Assembly (NCBI RefSeq): GCF_022374935.2
Contig: NZ_CP092430.2
Location: forward strand, 4,092,001 to 4,156,000
DNA: 64,000 bases
Source: Mycolicibacter virginiensis
GTDB lineage: Bacteria > Actinomycetota > Actinomycetes > Mycobacteriales > Mycobacteriaceae
Direction: 5' to 3'
The position numbers and the translations under genes are program-made. Positions 10,785 to 20,813 of this stretch are shown one piece after another. Every line of letters starts with the position of its first letter. Positions within the stretch are counted from its first letter, which is position 1. The notes below the pieces were generated by a model that worked only from the letters and a program-made list of their open reading frames with translations, did not search any database and was not told where the DNA came from.

Positions 10785-11561
10785 TCAGCCAAAGCGACCC
10801 GAGATGTAGTCCTCGGTTTCCTTAAGTCTCGGATTAGAGAAAATCTTCTCGGTGCCGTCAATCTCGACCAACCGGCCAGGCTTCCCGACGGCCTCGAGGT
10901 TGAAGAACGCCGTCTGATCGCTCACCCGTGCCGCCTGCTGCATGTTATGGGTGACGATGACGATGGTGTAATCCTGCTTGAGCTGCGAGATCAGCTCTTC
11001 GATGGCCATAGTCGAGATCGGATCCAACGCCGAGCAGGGCTCATCCATCAACAGTACGTCGGGCTGCACCGCGATGGCCCGCGCGATACACAACCGCTGC
11101 TGCTGACCACCGGAGAGCCCGCCACCGGGCTTGTCCAGCCGGTCCTTGACCTCGTTCCACAAGTTCGCCCCGCGCAGCGACTGTTCGACGGTCTCGTCCA
11201 GCAACTTGCGATTGCGCACTCCTTGCAGCGTCAACCCGGCCACCACGTTGTCGCGAATGGACATGGTGGGAAACGGATTTGGGCGCTGGAACACCATCCC
11301 GATCGCCTTACGCACCCCCACCGGGTCGATGCCAGCCTGGTAGATGTCTTCACCGTCGAGCAACACCGAGCCCTCAACGCGCGCCCCCTGGATGACCTCG
11401 TGCATCCGGTTGAGGGTGCGCAGCACCGTCGACTTGCCGCAGCCCGATGGCCCGATGAACGCCGTGACACTGCGCGGCGGTACCGACAACGTCACATCGG
11501 CCACCGCGTGAAACGACCCGTAATAGATATTGACGTCGCTCAGGTCCAACCTTTTGGCCAC
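10785..11561 (-). CDS. pstB: Phosphate ABC transporter ATPase PstB, copy 1
   Basis: A 258-aa ATPase of the Pst importer: Walker [10 protein letters not shown], signature LSGGQQQR, Walker B LLMDEP and the switch His in VTHNM. The GTG at 11561 is chosen over longer readings because AGGAGAAGG precedes it and it gives exactly the length of the second copy. It forms a likely unit with pstS2 (58-bp gap). The stretch covering residues about 128-223 is identical in amino acids to the second copy, with only a handful of silent base changes. Confidence 0.94.
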   Translation of the reverse strand: MAKRLDLSDVNIYYGSFHAVADVTLSVPPRSVTAFIGPSGCGKSTVLRTLNRMHEVIQGARVEGSVLLDGEDIYQAGIDPVGVRKAIGMVFQRPNPFPTMSIRDNVVAGLTLQGVRNRKLLDETVEQSLRGANLWNEVKDRLDKPGGGLSGGQQQRLCIARAIAVQPDVLLMDEPCSALDPISTMAIEELISQLKQDYTIVIVTHNMQQAARVSDQTAFFNLEAVGKPGRLVEIDGTEKIFSNPRLKETEDYISGRFG

Positions 11562-11865
11562 TGGCAGCCTTCTCCTCACTCGAGTCAACCTGTCCCGGCC
11601 CGAATGTCCGACGGCCCAGACCTTCTTGGAGCAACGATCTGCGCGCCAGCCTAGCCACGATCTTGAGTCCCGCAATCTGGCGAGTGGCATCGACGCTGCC
11701 CGCCTCCGCCGCGAGGCGCCACGGTCCGATGGCGGCCAAGGGCGACGATCGCCGTCAGACAAGGGTGGCGCGCCAGTAACTGACGCGGCACAGACCCTTG
11801 AATCGCTGCCCGAAATACGTTAGGACCCAGGCGGTTAAGCTGCCGGATGCGACGCGTGCACTCAC
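11562..11865 (-). other. Intergenic region between the two pstB genes, with a candidate promoter
   Basis: This 304-bp gap holds no credible gene. On the minus strand a candidate promoter for pstB copy 1 is TTGCGG (11668-11673), a 16-bp spacer and TAGGCT (11646-11651), about 85 bp upstream of the GTG start. No clear 11-bp-period Pho box was found here, unlike upstream of pstS1, pstS3 and pknD. Confidence 0.4.
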
Positions 11866-12642
11866 CTAGCCGAAGCGGCCGGAGATGTAGTCCTCAGTCT
11901 CTTTGAAGCTCGGGTTGGAGAAGATCTTCTCGGTCCCGTCGATCTCGATCAGCCGGCCGGGCTTGCCGACATCGGCCAGGTTGAAGAACGCCGTCTGATC
12001 GCTCACCCGTGCCGCCTGCTGCATGTTGTGGGTGACGATGACGATGGTGTAATCCTGCTTGAGCTGCGAGATCAGCTCCTCGATGGCCATCGTCGAGATC
12101 GGATCCAACGCCGAGCAGGGCTCATCCATCAACAGCACGTCGGGCTGCACCGCGATGGCCCGCGCGATACACAACCGCTGCTGCTGACCACCGGAGAGCC
12201 CGCCACCGGGCTTATCCAGCCGGTCCTTGACCTCGTTCCACAGATTCGCCCCGCGCAGGGAGAACTCGGCGGTTTCGTCGAGTGTGCGGCGGTTGCGGAT
12301 TCCCTGCAGCTTGAGACCGGCCACCACGTTGTCGCGAATAGACATGGTGGGGAAGGGATTCGGGCGCTGGAAAACCATTCCGACGGCTTGGCGAACCCCC
12401 ACCGGGTCGATTCCGGGGCGGTAGATGTTCTCGCCGTCGAGCAATACCGAGCCTTCGATGCGGGCCCCCGGAGTGGTCTCGTGCATCCGGTTGAGCGTGC
12501 GAAGCACGGTCGACTTGCCACAGCCGGAGGGACCGATGAACGCGGTGACACTGCGCGGCGCGACCGACAGTGACACGTCGGCCACCGCGTGAAACGACCC
12601 GTAAAAGATGTTGAGGTCGGTGAGGTCCAACCTTTTAGCCAC
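11866..12642 (-). CDS. phoT: Phosphate ABC transporter ATPase PstB/PhoT, copy 2
   Basis: A 258-aa PstB with the same Walker A, LSGGQQQR, Walker B and VTHNM motifs as copy 1. It is the last gene of the minus-strand operon pstS1-pstC1-pstA2-pstB, 52 bp behind pstA2. Its position next to the mshD-proximal pst operon matches phoT (Rv0820). Which copy serves which permease pair cannot be read from sequence. The near-identical 3' halves suggest recent duplication or gene conversion. Confidence 0.93.
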   Translation of the reverse strand: MAKRLDLTDLNIFYGSFHAVADVSLSVAPRSVTAFIGPSGCGKSTVLRTLNRMHETTPGARIEGSVLLDGENIYRPGIDPVGVRQAVGMVFQRPNPFPTMSIRDNVVAGLKLQGIRNRRTLDETAEFSLRGANLWNEVKDRLDKPGGGLSGGQQQRLCIARAIAVQPDVLLMDEPCSALDPISTMAIEELISQLKQDYTIVIVTHNMQQAARVSDQTAFFNLADVGKPGRLIEIDGTEKIFSNPSFKETEDYISGRFG

Positions 12643-12694
12643 CGTGCAGCTCTCCTTGTTCGCCCACCGCTACGCGCTGGTTGTCGAGACCGAT

Positions 12695-13609
12695 CTAGAA
12701 CTTCTTGGGAGCGAAGATGCGTGCCCCGAACCTGGCCGCCACGTTGAGTAGCGCGATCAGCAGGATGAGCGTCAGCGCAGCGCCCCAGAGCCGATCCGTG
12801 GGCACCGCACTGGCGCCCGCCCCGGCTGATGTCTGGTCATACATCATTCCCGGCAGCGACCCCATGAAGCCGTGGAACATGTCGAAATTGATCGCCTGCG
12901 AGTAGCCGACCAAGATCAGCAGCGGCGCGGTCTCACCCATGACCCGGGCCAGCGCCAACAGTATTCCGGTGACGATGCCCGACAGCGCGGTCGGAATCAC
13001 GATGCTGGTGATGGTCTTCCACTTCGGTGCGCCCAACGCGTAGCTGGCCTCACGCAGATCCATCGGAATGATCCGCAGCATCTCCTCGGTCGCTCGCACG
13101 ATCACCGGCACCATCAGCAGCACCAACGACAGCGACACCGCGAAACCGGAGCGGTGAAATCCCAAGGTGGCCACCCACAACGCGTAGACGAACAGCGCTG
13201 CGACGATCGACGGCACCCCGGTGAGGATGTCGACCATGAAGGTCGCGAGCTTGCCCAGTCGGGTGCCGGCACCGTACTCGACGAGATAGATCGCGACGAA
13301 GATCCCGATCGGGATCGAGATGGCCGCGCACAGCAGTCCTTGCAGCAGGGTCCCGATGATCGCATGGTAAGCGCCGCCGCCGGCCACGAACGCCGTCATG
13401 CCGGCCTGCGAGTGGGTCCACCAGGAACTGGTGCTGACGGCACCGAAACCGAAGTCGAACACCGAGTACATCACCCACACCAGGGGCACCAACGCCAACG
13501 CCATCGCGGCGGTGACCAGCACCGTCGCAATCGAATTGGCAACCCGGCGGCGCAGGCCTACCCCCGCAAACGTGCGCAGCTTGACGGGCCGGTCCAGCAA
13601 CGCGGTCAT
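12695..13609 (-). CDS. pstA2: Phosphate ABC transporter permease PstA
   Basis: A 304-aa permease with about six membrane helices and the EAA loop [18 protein letters not shown] 13609 is selected because it overlaps the pstC1 stop (ATGA) and gives a normal PstA N-terminus; the open frame upstream runs antiparallel to nothing but inside pstC1. It partners with PstC1 and a PstB ATPase. Confidence 0.93.
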   Translation of the reverse strand: MTALLDRPVKLRTFAGVGLRRRVANSIATVLVTAAMALALVPLVWVMYSVFDFGFGAVSTSSWWTHSQAGMTAFVAGGGAYHAIIGTLLQGLLCAAISIPIGIFVAIYLVEYGAGTRLGKLATFMVDILTGVPSIVAALFVYALWVATLGFHRSGFAVSLSLVLLMVPVIVRATEEMLRIIPMDLREASYALGAPKWKTITSIVIPTALSGIVTGILLALARVMGETAPLLILVGYSQAINFDMFHGFMGSLPGMMYDQTSAGAGASAVPTDRLWGAALTLILLIALLNVAARFGARIFAPKKF

Positions 13610-14661
13610 GAATGCACCTTCTGGGTGATCGCGACGCGCGCCAGCGCGTTGACGATAAGCGTCAGCACGAACAGCACCAGGCCGGCCGCGATGTAGGCGC
13701 CCGCCTTGTACTGGTCGTTGAATTCCGATGCGGTGGCGGCGATCTTGGTGGCGAAGGTGGAACCGCCGTCGAACAGCGACCAGTTGAACGCCTTCTGGGT
13801 GGAGCGCAGGATGATCAACAGCGCGACCGTCTCGCCGAGCGCCCGACCCAAGCCCAGCATCGCGGCACTGATATAGCCGGAGCGGCCGAACGGCAGCATC
13901 ACCATCTTGACCACCTCCCAGCGAGTCGCGCCCAACGCCAGGGCGGCTTCGACCTGGCCGCGGGGCGTCTGAGCCAGCACCTCGCGGGTGACCGCGGTGA
14001 TGATCGGCAGGATCATCACCGCCAGCACGATTCCGCCGGTGAAGATGGTGCCGCCGCCCGCCACCGACGCGTTGCCGTCGGCGAACAGGAAGAATCCACC
14101 GAGGTGTTCGTTGAGCCATAGCGCGGTGCCGCGCAACTGCGGGGCCAGCACGTACAGGCCCCATGCTCCGTAAATGATCGACGGCACGGCGGCCAGCAGT
14201 TCGACCATGTAACCCAGGGGCCCGACGAGCCGCCTGGGCGCGTACTCGGCGAGATAGATCGCGACGCCCAGAGCAACCGGCATCGCCAGCAACAGCGCGA
14301 ACAGCGAGACGAACACCGTCACCTGCAGCATCTCTGCGATGCCGAAGTGCATGGCGGAGGTGTTGGTGGTGACCCAACTGCCGCCGTAGGTGAAGAAGTT
14401 CTCCCGGTTGCGCTGCAGCGCCGGTATCGCCCGCAGCAGCAGAAAGCCTCCGACGGCGCTGATCAAGACGATGATCAGCACCCCGGAGCCTTCCGCGACC
14501 AGACGGAACAGCCGATCTTGCAGGCGGCTGCCGGTGGAACGCAGCGCCGTCGGGGTCACCGACGGCGTCGATGCAGGCGCAGACACAGACGAGTCGGCGA
14601 TGCTTGACACCCCCTCATCGCTTGCACCACCGCGGCTACTGGATCGCGTCGATGGCGGCAC
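13606..14661 (-). CDS. pstC1: Phosphate ABC transporter permease PstC
   Basis: A permease of up to 351 aa with about six helices and the EAA loop [14 protein letters not shown]. From GTG 14661 the frame overlaps the pstS1 3' end by 26 bp. A GTG at 14610, just after pstS1 and behind GATGAGGGG, would give 334 aa and is an equally plausible start. It is the central gene of the pstS1-pstC1-pstA2-phoT operon. Confidence 0.92.
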   Translation of the reverse strand: MPPSTRSSSRGGASDEGVSSIADSSVSAPASTPSVTPTALRSTGSRLQDRLFRLVAEGSGVLIIVLISAVGGFLLLRAIPALQRNRENFFTYGGSWVTTNTSAMHFGIAEMLQVTVFVSLFALLLAMPVALGVAIYLAEYAPRRLVGPLGYMVELLAAVPSIIYGAWGLYVLAPQLRGTALWLNEHLGGFFLFADGNASVAGGGTIFTGGIVLAVMILPIITAVTREVLAQTPRGQVEAALALGATRWEVVKMVMLPFGRSGYISAAMLGLGRALGETVALLIILRSTQKAFNWSLFDGGSTFATKIAATASEFNDQYKAGAYIAAGLVLFVLTLIVNALARVAITQKVHS

Positions 14662-15754
14662 TCAAGCGCCGTTTCAACTGGTCCGGCAGCCGGACGTAAC
14701 CGGCGGACGACAGCTCGTCCTGGCCGCTGGTGGAGGCCGTCCTCAGGAAGGACTTCACGGCCGCCGACGTGTCGGGGTCGTAGCCCTTGGAGCAGACGAT
14801 CTCATAGGTCACCAAGACTAGCGGGTAGGCAGCGGCCTGCTTGGTGCCGTAAAGCGACCTCAGGTCCAGCCGCATGTCGTTGCTGTCCTCGGAAACGAAT
14901 CCGGCCGACTGAATCGCGACACCGGCCGATTCGTCGGTGGCGGCGACCACTCCAGAGCCCGAGTCGATCATCGCCGACCGCAGGTTGGCCTGGTCGGCGA
15001 AGCCCTTCTCGACATAACCGACGGCACCGGGCGTGCTCTGCACCGCCTGCACGACCCCGGCCGACTTCTGCGCGCCCTCACCGACGCCGCCCTGGAACTC
15101 GCTGCCTTCGCCCTTGGTCCAGGTCTGCGGCGCCGCGGCGCTGAGGTACTTCTGGAAGTTGTCGGTGGTGCCCGACGAGTCCGAGCGATAGATCGGCGTG
15201 ATGGCGATCGCGGGCAGTTCCTCGCCCGGGTTGAGGGCCACCAACGCGGGGTCGTTCCAGCTGGTGATGGCTCCGCTGAAGATCCGGGCCAGCACGTCAC
15301 CGTTGAGGACCAGGTTCTCCACCCCGTCGAGGTGGTAGGCGATGCTGACCGGCCCGAACACCAGCGGCAGATGCCATGCCGGGTTCTGGCCGCAGCGGTC
15401 GGCCGCCTCGGCGACCTGCGCCTCGCTCAGCGGCGAGTCCGAACCGGCGAAGTCGACGTGCCCGGCGATGAACTGCTCGCGCCCCGCCCCCGACCCGGTC
15501 GGGTTGTACGACAGGTTCTTGCCCGAGCACTCTTTGCCCCACACCTGGTTGAACACCGCGATCGCGTTCTGCTGAGCCGTCGACCCCTCAGCGGTCAGCG
15601 TGTTCTTGCCGGCGCACTCGGCGGAGTCGGCTTTGCCGGAGGTGGTGCCGGTGCCGGACGGGCTCGCGGTGTTGTCATCGCTGCCACAGCCACTGAGCGC
15701 CAGACCGGTCATCGCGGCCGCTACCAGCGCAAGACCCGCCTTTGTGCGTTTCAT
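14636..15754 (-). CDS. pstS1: Phosphate-binding lipoprotein PstS
   Basis: A 372-aa lipoprotein, first gene of the second pst operon. The ATG at 15754 gives an ideal signal peptide with lipobox LSGC (Cys23); an upstream in-frame start would place charged residues ahead of it. Phosphate-site motifs [19 protein letters not shown] and SDSSGTTDNF are present. It is the most divergent of the three PstS proteins here. The -pstS-mshD order matches many non-tuberculous mycobacteria. Confidence 0.93.
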   Translation of the reverse strand: MKRTKAGLALVAAAMTGLALSGCGSDDNTASPSGTGTTSGKADSAECAGKNTLTAEGSTAQQNAIAVFNQVWGKECSGKNLSYNPTGSGAGREQFIAGHVDFAGSDSPLSEAQVAEAADRCGQNPAWHLPLVFGPVSIAYHLDGVENLVLNGDVLARIFSGAITSWNDPALVALNPGEELPAIAITPIYRSDSSGTTDNFQKYLSAAAPQTWTKGEGSEFQGGVGEGAQKSAGVVQAVQSTPGAVGYVEKGFADQANLRSAMIDSGSGVVAATDESAGVAIQSAGFVSEDSNDMRLDLRSLYGTKQAAAYPLVLVTYEIVCSKGYDPDTSAAVKSFLRTASTSGQDELSSAGYVRLPDQLKRRLSAAIDAIQ

Positions 15755-15831
15755 CAGTTCTCGCTTTCTCGCTTCCGGTTCAAATCTCTCCGGGAACGTA
15801 TGCGGCACTTATGGATGGCAACCACATGGCA

Positions 15832-15849
15832 GATGAACGGGCGGTGAAT
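15832..15849 (-). promoter_or_regulatory. Pho-type direct-repeat box upstream of pstS1
   Basis: On the minus strand ATTCACC, a 4-bp spacer and GTTCATC form an 18-bp direct repeat with an 11-bp period, 78-95 bp upstream of the pstS1 ATG. It matches the arrays before pstS3 and pknD. Binding by RegX3 or a relative is inferred from layout only. Confidence 0.5.
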
Positions 15850-15865
15850 AGATTCCAGTGCCCCA

Positions 15866-17610
<1,745 letters not shown>

Positions 17611-17671
17611 TAGAGGCCCTCCAGCGTCCCAGGTGATCTAACGATAGCGTGCGACCTGCCAGAATGACCGA

Positions 17672-18463
17672 GTGCGCAGGGTGCTTATCGGTATGTCGGC
17701 CGCGATCGCGGCCCTGGTCTTGGTGGCCGTCGGGGTCGATTTCGGAGCAAGCGTCTATGCCGAGTACCAGTTGTCACGGGCGGTACGCCGGGCCACGGAC
17801 CTGCGCGCGGACCCGTTCGTGGCGATCCTGGGCTTCCCGTTTCTGCCGCAGGCGCGCCGCGATCACTACACCGAAGTGGAGATCAAGGCCCCGGCCGTCG
17901 AACAGCCGATGATCGGCAAGTCGATGCTCGAGGCCACCATGCACTCGGTCGACTTGACCGAAGCAACTTGGCGGTTCCGGCCGCACGCCCCGATCCCGGT
18001 GGCCAGGCTGGAGAGCCGGATAATCATCGGCTCCGTGCATTTGGGCCGCTACCTGGGCATCCGCGACCTCATGGTGGAGGCGCCGCCGGCCGAGACCAAC
18101 GACAACACCGGCGGCACCACCGAATCCGGAATCTCGAGCAGCCACGGGCTGGTATTCACCGGCACGCCAGCGGGTTTCGGCAAGCGGGTGAGCGTGGCCG
18201 TCGACCTGTCCATCGGTGGGGCAGACCACAGCACGTTGGTGATCACCCCGACCGGCATCCTTACCGGGCCGGACACCGCCGACCAGACTGTGCCCGAGGA
18301 GCAGCGCGCCGCGGTGCTCACCGCGTTCAGTGGCAGCCTGCCTCAGCAGCGGCTGCCGTTCGGGTTGATCCCGACCAGTCAGGGTGCGCGCGGCTCCGAT
18401 GTGATCATCGAGGGCATCGCCGATGGAATGACGGTCACCCTGCCGGAGTTCCGCCCACGATGA
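17672..18463 (+). CDS. lmeA: LmeA-family secreted phospholipase (DUF2993)
   Basis: A 263-aa protein with an N-terminal hydrophobic signal/anchor (IGMSAAIAALVLVAVGV) and a DUF2993 beta-rich domain. Its mycobacterial homolog LmeA binds phosphoinositides and supports lipomannan elongation in the periplasm. It starts at GTG 17672. A TAGCGT -10-like box lies at 17644-17649. The stop overlaps the thioredoxin gene start by 4 bp, as in the Rv0817c-Rv0816c pair. Confidence 0.85.
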   Translation: MRRVLIGMSAAIAALVLVAVGVDFGASVYAEYQLSRAVRRATDLRADPFVAILGFPFLPQARRDHYTEVEIKAPAVEQPMIGKSMLEATMHSVDLTEATWRFRPHAPIPVARLESRIIIGSVHLGRYLGIRDLMVEAPPAETNDNTGGTTESGISSSHGLVFTGTPAGFGKRVSVAVDLSIGGADHSTLVITPTGILTGPDTADQTVPEEQRAAVLTAFSGSLPQQRLPFGLIPTSQGARGSDVIIEGIADGMTVTLPEFRPR

Positions 18464-18885
18464 GCATCGTCGCGATCTTCGCCGCCCTGGTATTCGCCGG
18501 TGCGATCGGGTGGTGGCTGAACCGACGGGCCGGCGTGTTGCGACAACTGCCCGGCACCGAGACTGGCGACGGCGACGCCGCCGGTTCCGATGCCGCCTTT
18601 TTGGAGCTGGAACCGGGACGCCCGGCAGTGGTGCATTTCTCAGCGCCCTGGTGCGGACCGTGCGCCGGCGTGCGCCGGGTGGTGGAGAAGGTCTGCGATG
18701 ATCTCGGCGGTGTCGCCCATCACGAAATCGACATCGACGCCAACCCCGATGCGGCGCGCAGGTTCTCGGTGCTGTCGCTGCCGACCACGGTGATTTTCGA
18801 CGCCGAGGGGCGCCAGCGGTACCGCGCCACCGGTGTGCCGACGTCGGCGGACCTGCGTTCTGCGCTGGAACCTCTGTTGGCTTGA
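18460..18885 (+). CDS. thiX: Membrane-anchored thioredoxin-like protein
   Basis: A 141-aa protein with one N-terminal transmembrane helix (about 3-20) followed by a thioredoxin domain with active site WCGPC (Cys65, Cys68) and the cis-Pro segment LSLPTT. ATG 18460 overlaps the lmeA stop (ATGA); the open frame extends upstream only inside lmeA. It is probably a disulfide oxidoreductase tethered to the membrane. Position matches Rv0816c. Confidence 0.9.
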   Translation: MSIVAIFAALVFAGAIGWWLNRRAGVLRQLPGTETGDGDAAGSDAAFLELEPGRPAVVHFSAPWCGPCAGVRRVVEKVCDDLGGVAHHEIDIDANPDAARRFSVLSLPTTVIFDAEGRQRYRATGVPTSADLRSALEPLLA

Positions 18886-18901
18886 CGGCCCCAATGTTGG
18901 G

Positions 18902-18907
18902 TAGTCT
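18902..18907 (+). promoter_or_regulatory. -10 box of the sulfur operon
   Basis: TAGTCT (TANNNT) ends 7 bases before the GTG at 18915, so transcription should begin at or one base before the start codon of the poly-Cys leader. This is the typical geometry of a mycobacterial leaderless transcript. Confidence 0.7.
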
Positions 18908-18914
18908 GTACGTC

Positions 18915-19004
18915 GTGTTCGCCCGCCTCGAGCTTGTGCTCACCAAGCGCCGCACAGTCGACCTGTGCCGCACCGCGGGCTGCTGTTGTTGTCGTTGTCG
19001 CTGA
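18915..19004 (+). CDS. Leaderless poly-cysteine leader peptide (attenuator)
   Basis: A 29-residue ORF starts at GTG 18915 and ends with a cysteine cluster: Cys18, then CCCC at 23-26, Arg27, Cys28, Arg29, stop. It has no room for a ribosome site and follows a TANNNT box at leaderless distance. In M. smegmatis, poly-Cys leaderless ORFs upstream of this same operon act as cysteine-responsive attenuators, because ribosome progress through Cys codons controls translation of the next gene. A hairpin GACGCG/CGCGTC (19005-19022) begins right after the stop. Confidence 0.85.
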   Translation: MFARLELVLTKRRTVDLCRTAGCCCCRCR

Positions 19005-19086
19005 GACGCGCGTTTTCGCGTCGCTATCGGAGCGCCCGGGAAGCCGTGGCATGTCTCCACCAGCCACTCGCCACGACAGCCAGGAG
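19005..19086 (+). promoter_or_regulatory. Attenuator RNA structures before the DUF4395 gene
   Basis: Directly after the leader stop, GACGCG (19005-19010) can pair with CGCGTC (19017-19022). Further on, CTCC near 19052 could pair with the ribosome site AGGAG at 19082-19086. A ribosome stalled or released at the leader's Cys codons could shift these pairings. This is inferred from complementarity, not folded. Confidence 0.4.
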
Positions 19087-19092
19087 CATTTC

Positions 19093-19557
19093 ATGCGGGA
19101 CATCCACACCGACACCGCCCAAATCCAACAGGTAGACGTCCGGGGTCCCCGGTTCACCGCCTGGATCACCACCGTCGTACTGGTGGCCGTCCTGCTCATC
19201 GCCGGGTCCAGCCCGATCGGCGCGGCCATTCTGCTGGCCGCCCAAGCCGTCGTCTTCGCGATCGGCGCGACCGCGGGCCCTCGCCGGCACCCCTACGGAT
19301 TGCTGTTCGCCCGGCTGGTGGCACCGCGACTGGGGCCGGTCACCGAGCGTGAGCCGGTGGCGCCGCTGCGCTTCGCCCAGCTCGTCGGCCTGGTGTTCGC
19401 CGTGATCGGGATCGCCGGGTTCGCGTTCGCCCCGGCAGTCGGCCTGGTCGCGACGGCCTTTGCCCTGGCGGCGGCCTTCCTCAACGCCGCCTTCGGCATC
19501 TGTCTGGGCTGCCAGCTCTACCCGCTCGTCGTACGCCTGCGACCGGATACGGCGTAG
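19093..19557 (+). CDS. DUF4395 membrane protein
   Basis: A 154-aa protein with about four transmembrane helices and a CxxC motif in FGICLGCQLYPLV near the C-terminus. ATG 19093 is chosen because AGGAG lies at 19082-19086; an upstream in-frame start would overlap the leader. It is the first structural gene after the poly-Cys attenuator and lies 41 bp before the sulfurtransferase gene. The setting points to a role in sulfur or thiol handling at the membrane; the precise function is unknown. Confidence 0.85.
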   Translation: MRDIHTDTAQIQQVDVRGPRFTAWITTVVLVAVLLIAGSSPIGAAILLAAQAVVFAIGATAGPRRHPYGLLFARLVAPRLGPVTEREPVAPLRFAQLVGLVFAVIGIAGFAFAPAVGLVATAFALAAAFLNAAFGICLGCQLYPLVVRLRPDTA

Positions 19558-19598
19558 CCACAGCATCTCCCCTGGAAGTAACCGGAAAGGACTCCCCC

Positions 19599-20432
19599 AT
19601 GGCACGCTCTGACGTCCTGGTCTCCACCGACTGGGCTGAGAGCAATCTCGACGCGCCCAACACGGTGTTCATCGAAGTCGACGAAGACACCAGCGTCTAC
19701 GACATCAACCACATCCCGGGCGCCATCCGGCTGGACTGGCGCAAAGACCTACAGGATCCGGTACGCCGCGACGTCATCGACGAGGCCGCGTTCTCCAAGC
19801 TGCTCTCCGAGCGCGGCGTCGCCAACGACGACACCGTGATCCTCTACGGCGGCAACAACAACTGGTTCGCCGCCTTCGCCTACTGGTACTTCAAGCTGTA
19901 CGGACACGAGTCCGTCAAGCTGCTCGACGGCGGCCGCAAGAAGTGGGAGCTCGGCGGTCGTCCGCTGTCGAGCGAAGCCGTCAATCGGCCCGCCACGTCC
20001 TACACCGCCAAGCCGTTGGACGAATCGCTGCGGGCCCGCCGCGACGAGGTGGTCGCGGCGATAAACACCAAGAACCTCGTCGATGTGCGCTCCCCCGAGG
20101 AGTTCTCCGGCAAGATCCTGGCTCCCGCCCACCTGCCTCAGGAGCAGAGCCAGCAGCGCGGCCACGTCCCGAGCGCGATCAACGTGCCGTGGAGCCGCGC
20201 CGCCAACGAGGACGGCACCTTCAAGTCCGACGAGGAGCTGGCCAAGCTGTACGCCGACGCCGGCCTGGATGGTCAGAAGGAGACCATCGCCTATTGCCGT
20301 ATCGGTGAGCGTTCGTCACACACCTGGTTCGTGCTGCGTGAGCTGCTCGGACATCGCAACGTCAAGAACTACGACGGTAGTTGGATGGAATACGGCTCCC
20401 TGGTGGGCGCCCCGATCGAATTGGGAAGCTGA
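19599..20432 (+). CDS. cysA2: Thiosulfate sulfurtransferase (rhodanese) CysA2
   Basis: A 277-aa protein with two rhodanese domains. The active-site loop YCRIGERSSHTW of the second domain contains Cys233, which carries the persulfide. Enzymes of this type transfer sulfane sulfur from thiosulfate to acceptors such as cyanide or thiols. The start is ATG 19599 after GGAAAGGA. It is followed one base later by sseC2. The operon sits under the poly-Cys attenuator. Confidence 0.94.
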   Translation: MARSDVLVSTDWAESNLDAPNTVFIEVDEDTSVYDINHIPGAIRLDWRKDLQDPVRRDVIDEAAFSKLLSERGVANDDTVILYGGNNNWFAAFAYWYFKLYGHESVKLLDGGRKKWELGGRPLSSEAVNRPATSYTAKPLDESLRARRDEVVAAINTKNLVDVRSPEEFSGKILAPAHLPQEQSQQRGHVPSAINVPWSRAANEDGTFKSDEELAKLYADAGLDGQKETIAYCRIGERSSHTWFVLRELLGHRNVKNYDGSWMEYGSLVGAPIELGS

Positions 20433-20433
20433 T

Positions 20434-20736
20434 ATGTGCTCTGGACCCAAGCAAGGGCTCGCCCTGCCTGCCAACGTCGACCTGGAGAAGGAGACCGTGA
20501 TCACTGGCCGCGTGGTGGACAGCTCCGGCGCGTCCGTCGGCGGTGCCTTCGTCCGACTGCTGGACTCCTCGGACGAGTTCACCGCTGAGGTCGTGGCCTC
20601 GGCCACCGGTGACTTCCGGTTCTTCGCCGCTCCAGGCGCCTGGAGGGTGCGTGCCCTGTCCTCGGCCGGTAACGGTGACGCCGTGGTGACGCCCTCCGGG
20701 GCGGGCATCCACGAGGTCGACATCAAAGTCGCCTGA
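20434..20736 (+). CDS. sseC2: DUF1416 sulfur-metabolism protein SseC
   Basis: A 100-aa protein of the SseC/DUF1416 family, with a transthyretin-like beta-sandwich pattern (VITGRVVDSSGASVGGAFVR ... GDFRFFAAPG). Members accompany cysA-type sulfurtransferases. ATG 20434 is one base after the cysA2 stop, so it is co-translated. Three N-terminal residues in, Cys2 is conserved in the family. Role is inferred from linkage. Confidence 0.88.
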   Translation: MCSGPKQGLALPANVDLEKETVITGRVVDSSGASVGGAFVRLLDSSDEFTAEVVASATGDFRFFAAPGAWRVRALSSAGNGDAVVTPSGAGIHEVDIKVA

Positions 20737-20765
20737 CGACTCGCACTACCCGATCGCGGCGTCCC

Positions 20766-20792
20766 GCTGCACCCGGCTTCGCCGGCCTTGCG
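20766..20792. repeat. Copy of the GC-rich dispersed repeat seen at 56.6 kb
   Basis: GCTGCACCCGGCTTCGCCGG followed by CCTTGCG matches the reverse complement of the 56560 and 56615 repeats with two substitutions in 27 bases. It lies 9 bp upstream of the -10 box of the small membrane protein gene. Confidence 0.65.
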
Positions 20793-20800
20793 AACGCCGC

Positions 20801-20806
20801 TAGACT
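20801..20806 (+). promoter_or_regulatory. -10 box for a leaderless small-protein gene
   Basis: TAGACT ends 7 bases before GTG 20814, the spacing of mycobacterial leaderless starts. It drives the 32-aa ORF and the coupled nitrobindin gene. Confidence 0.65.
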
Positions 20807-20813
20807 TCCCCCC

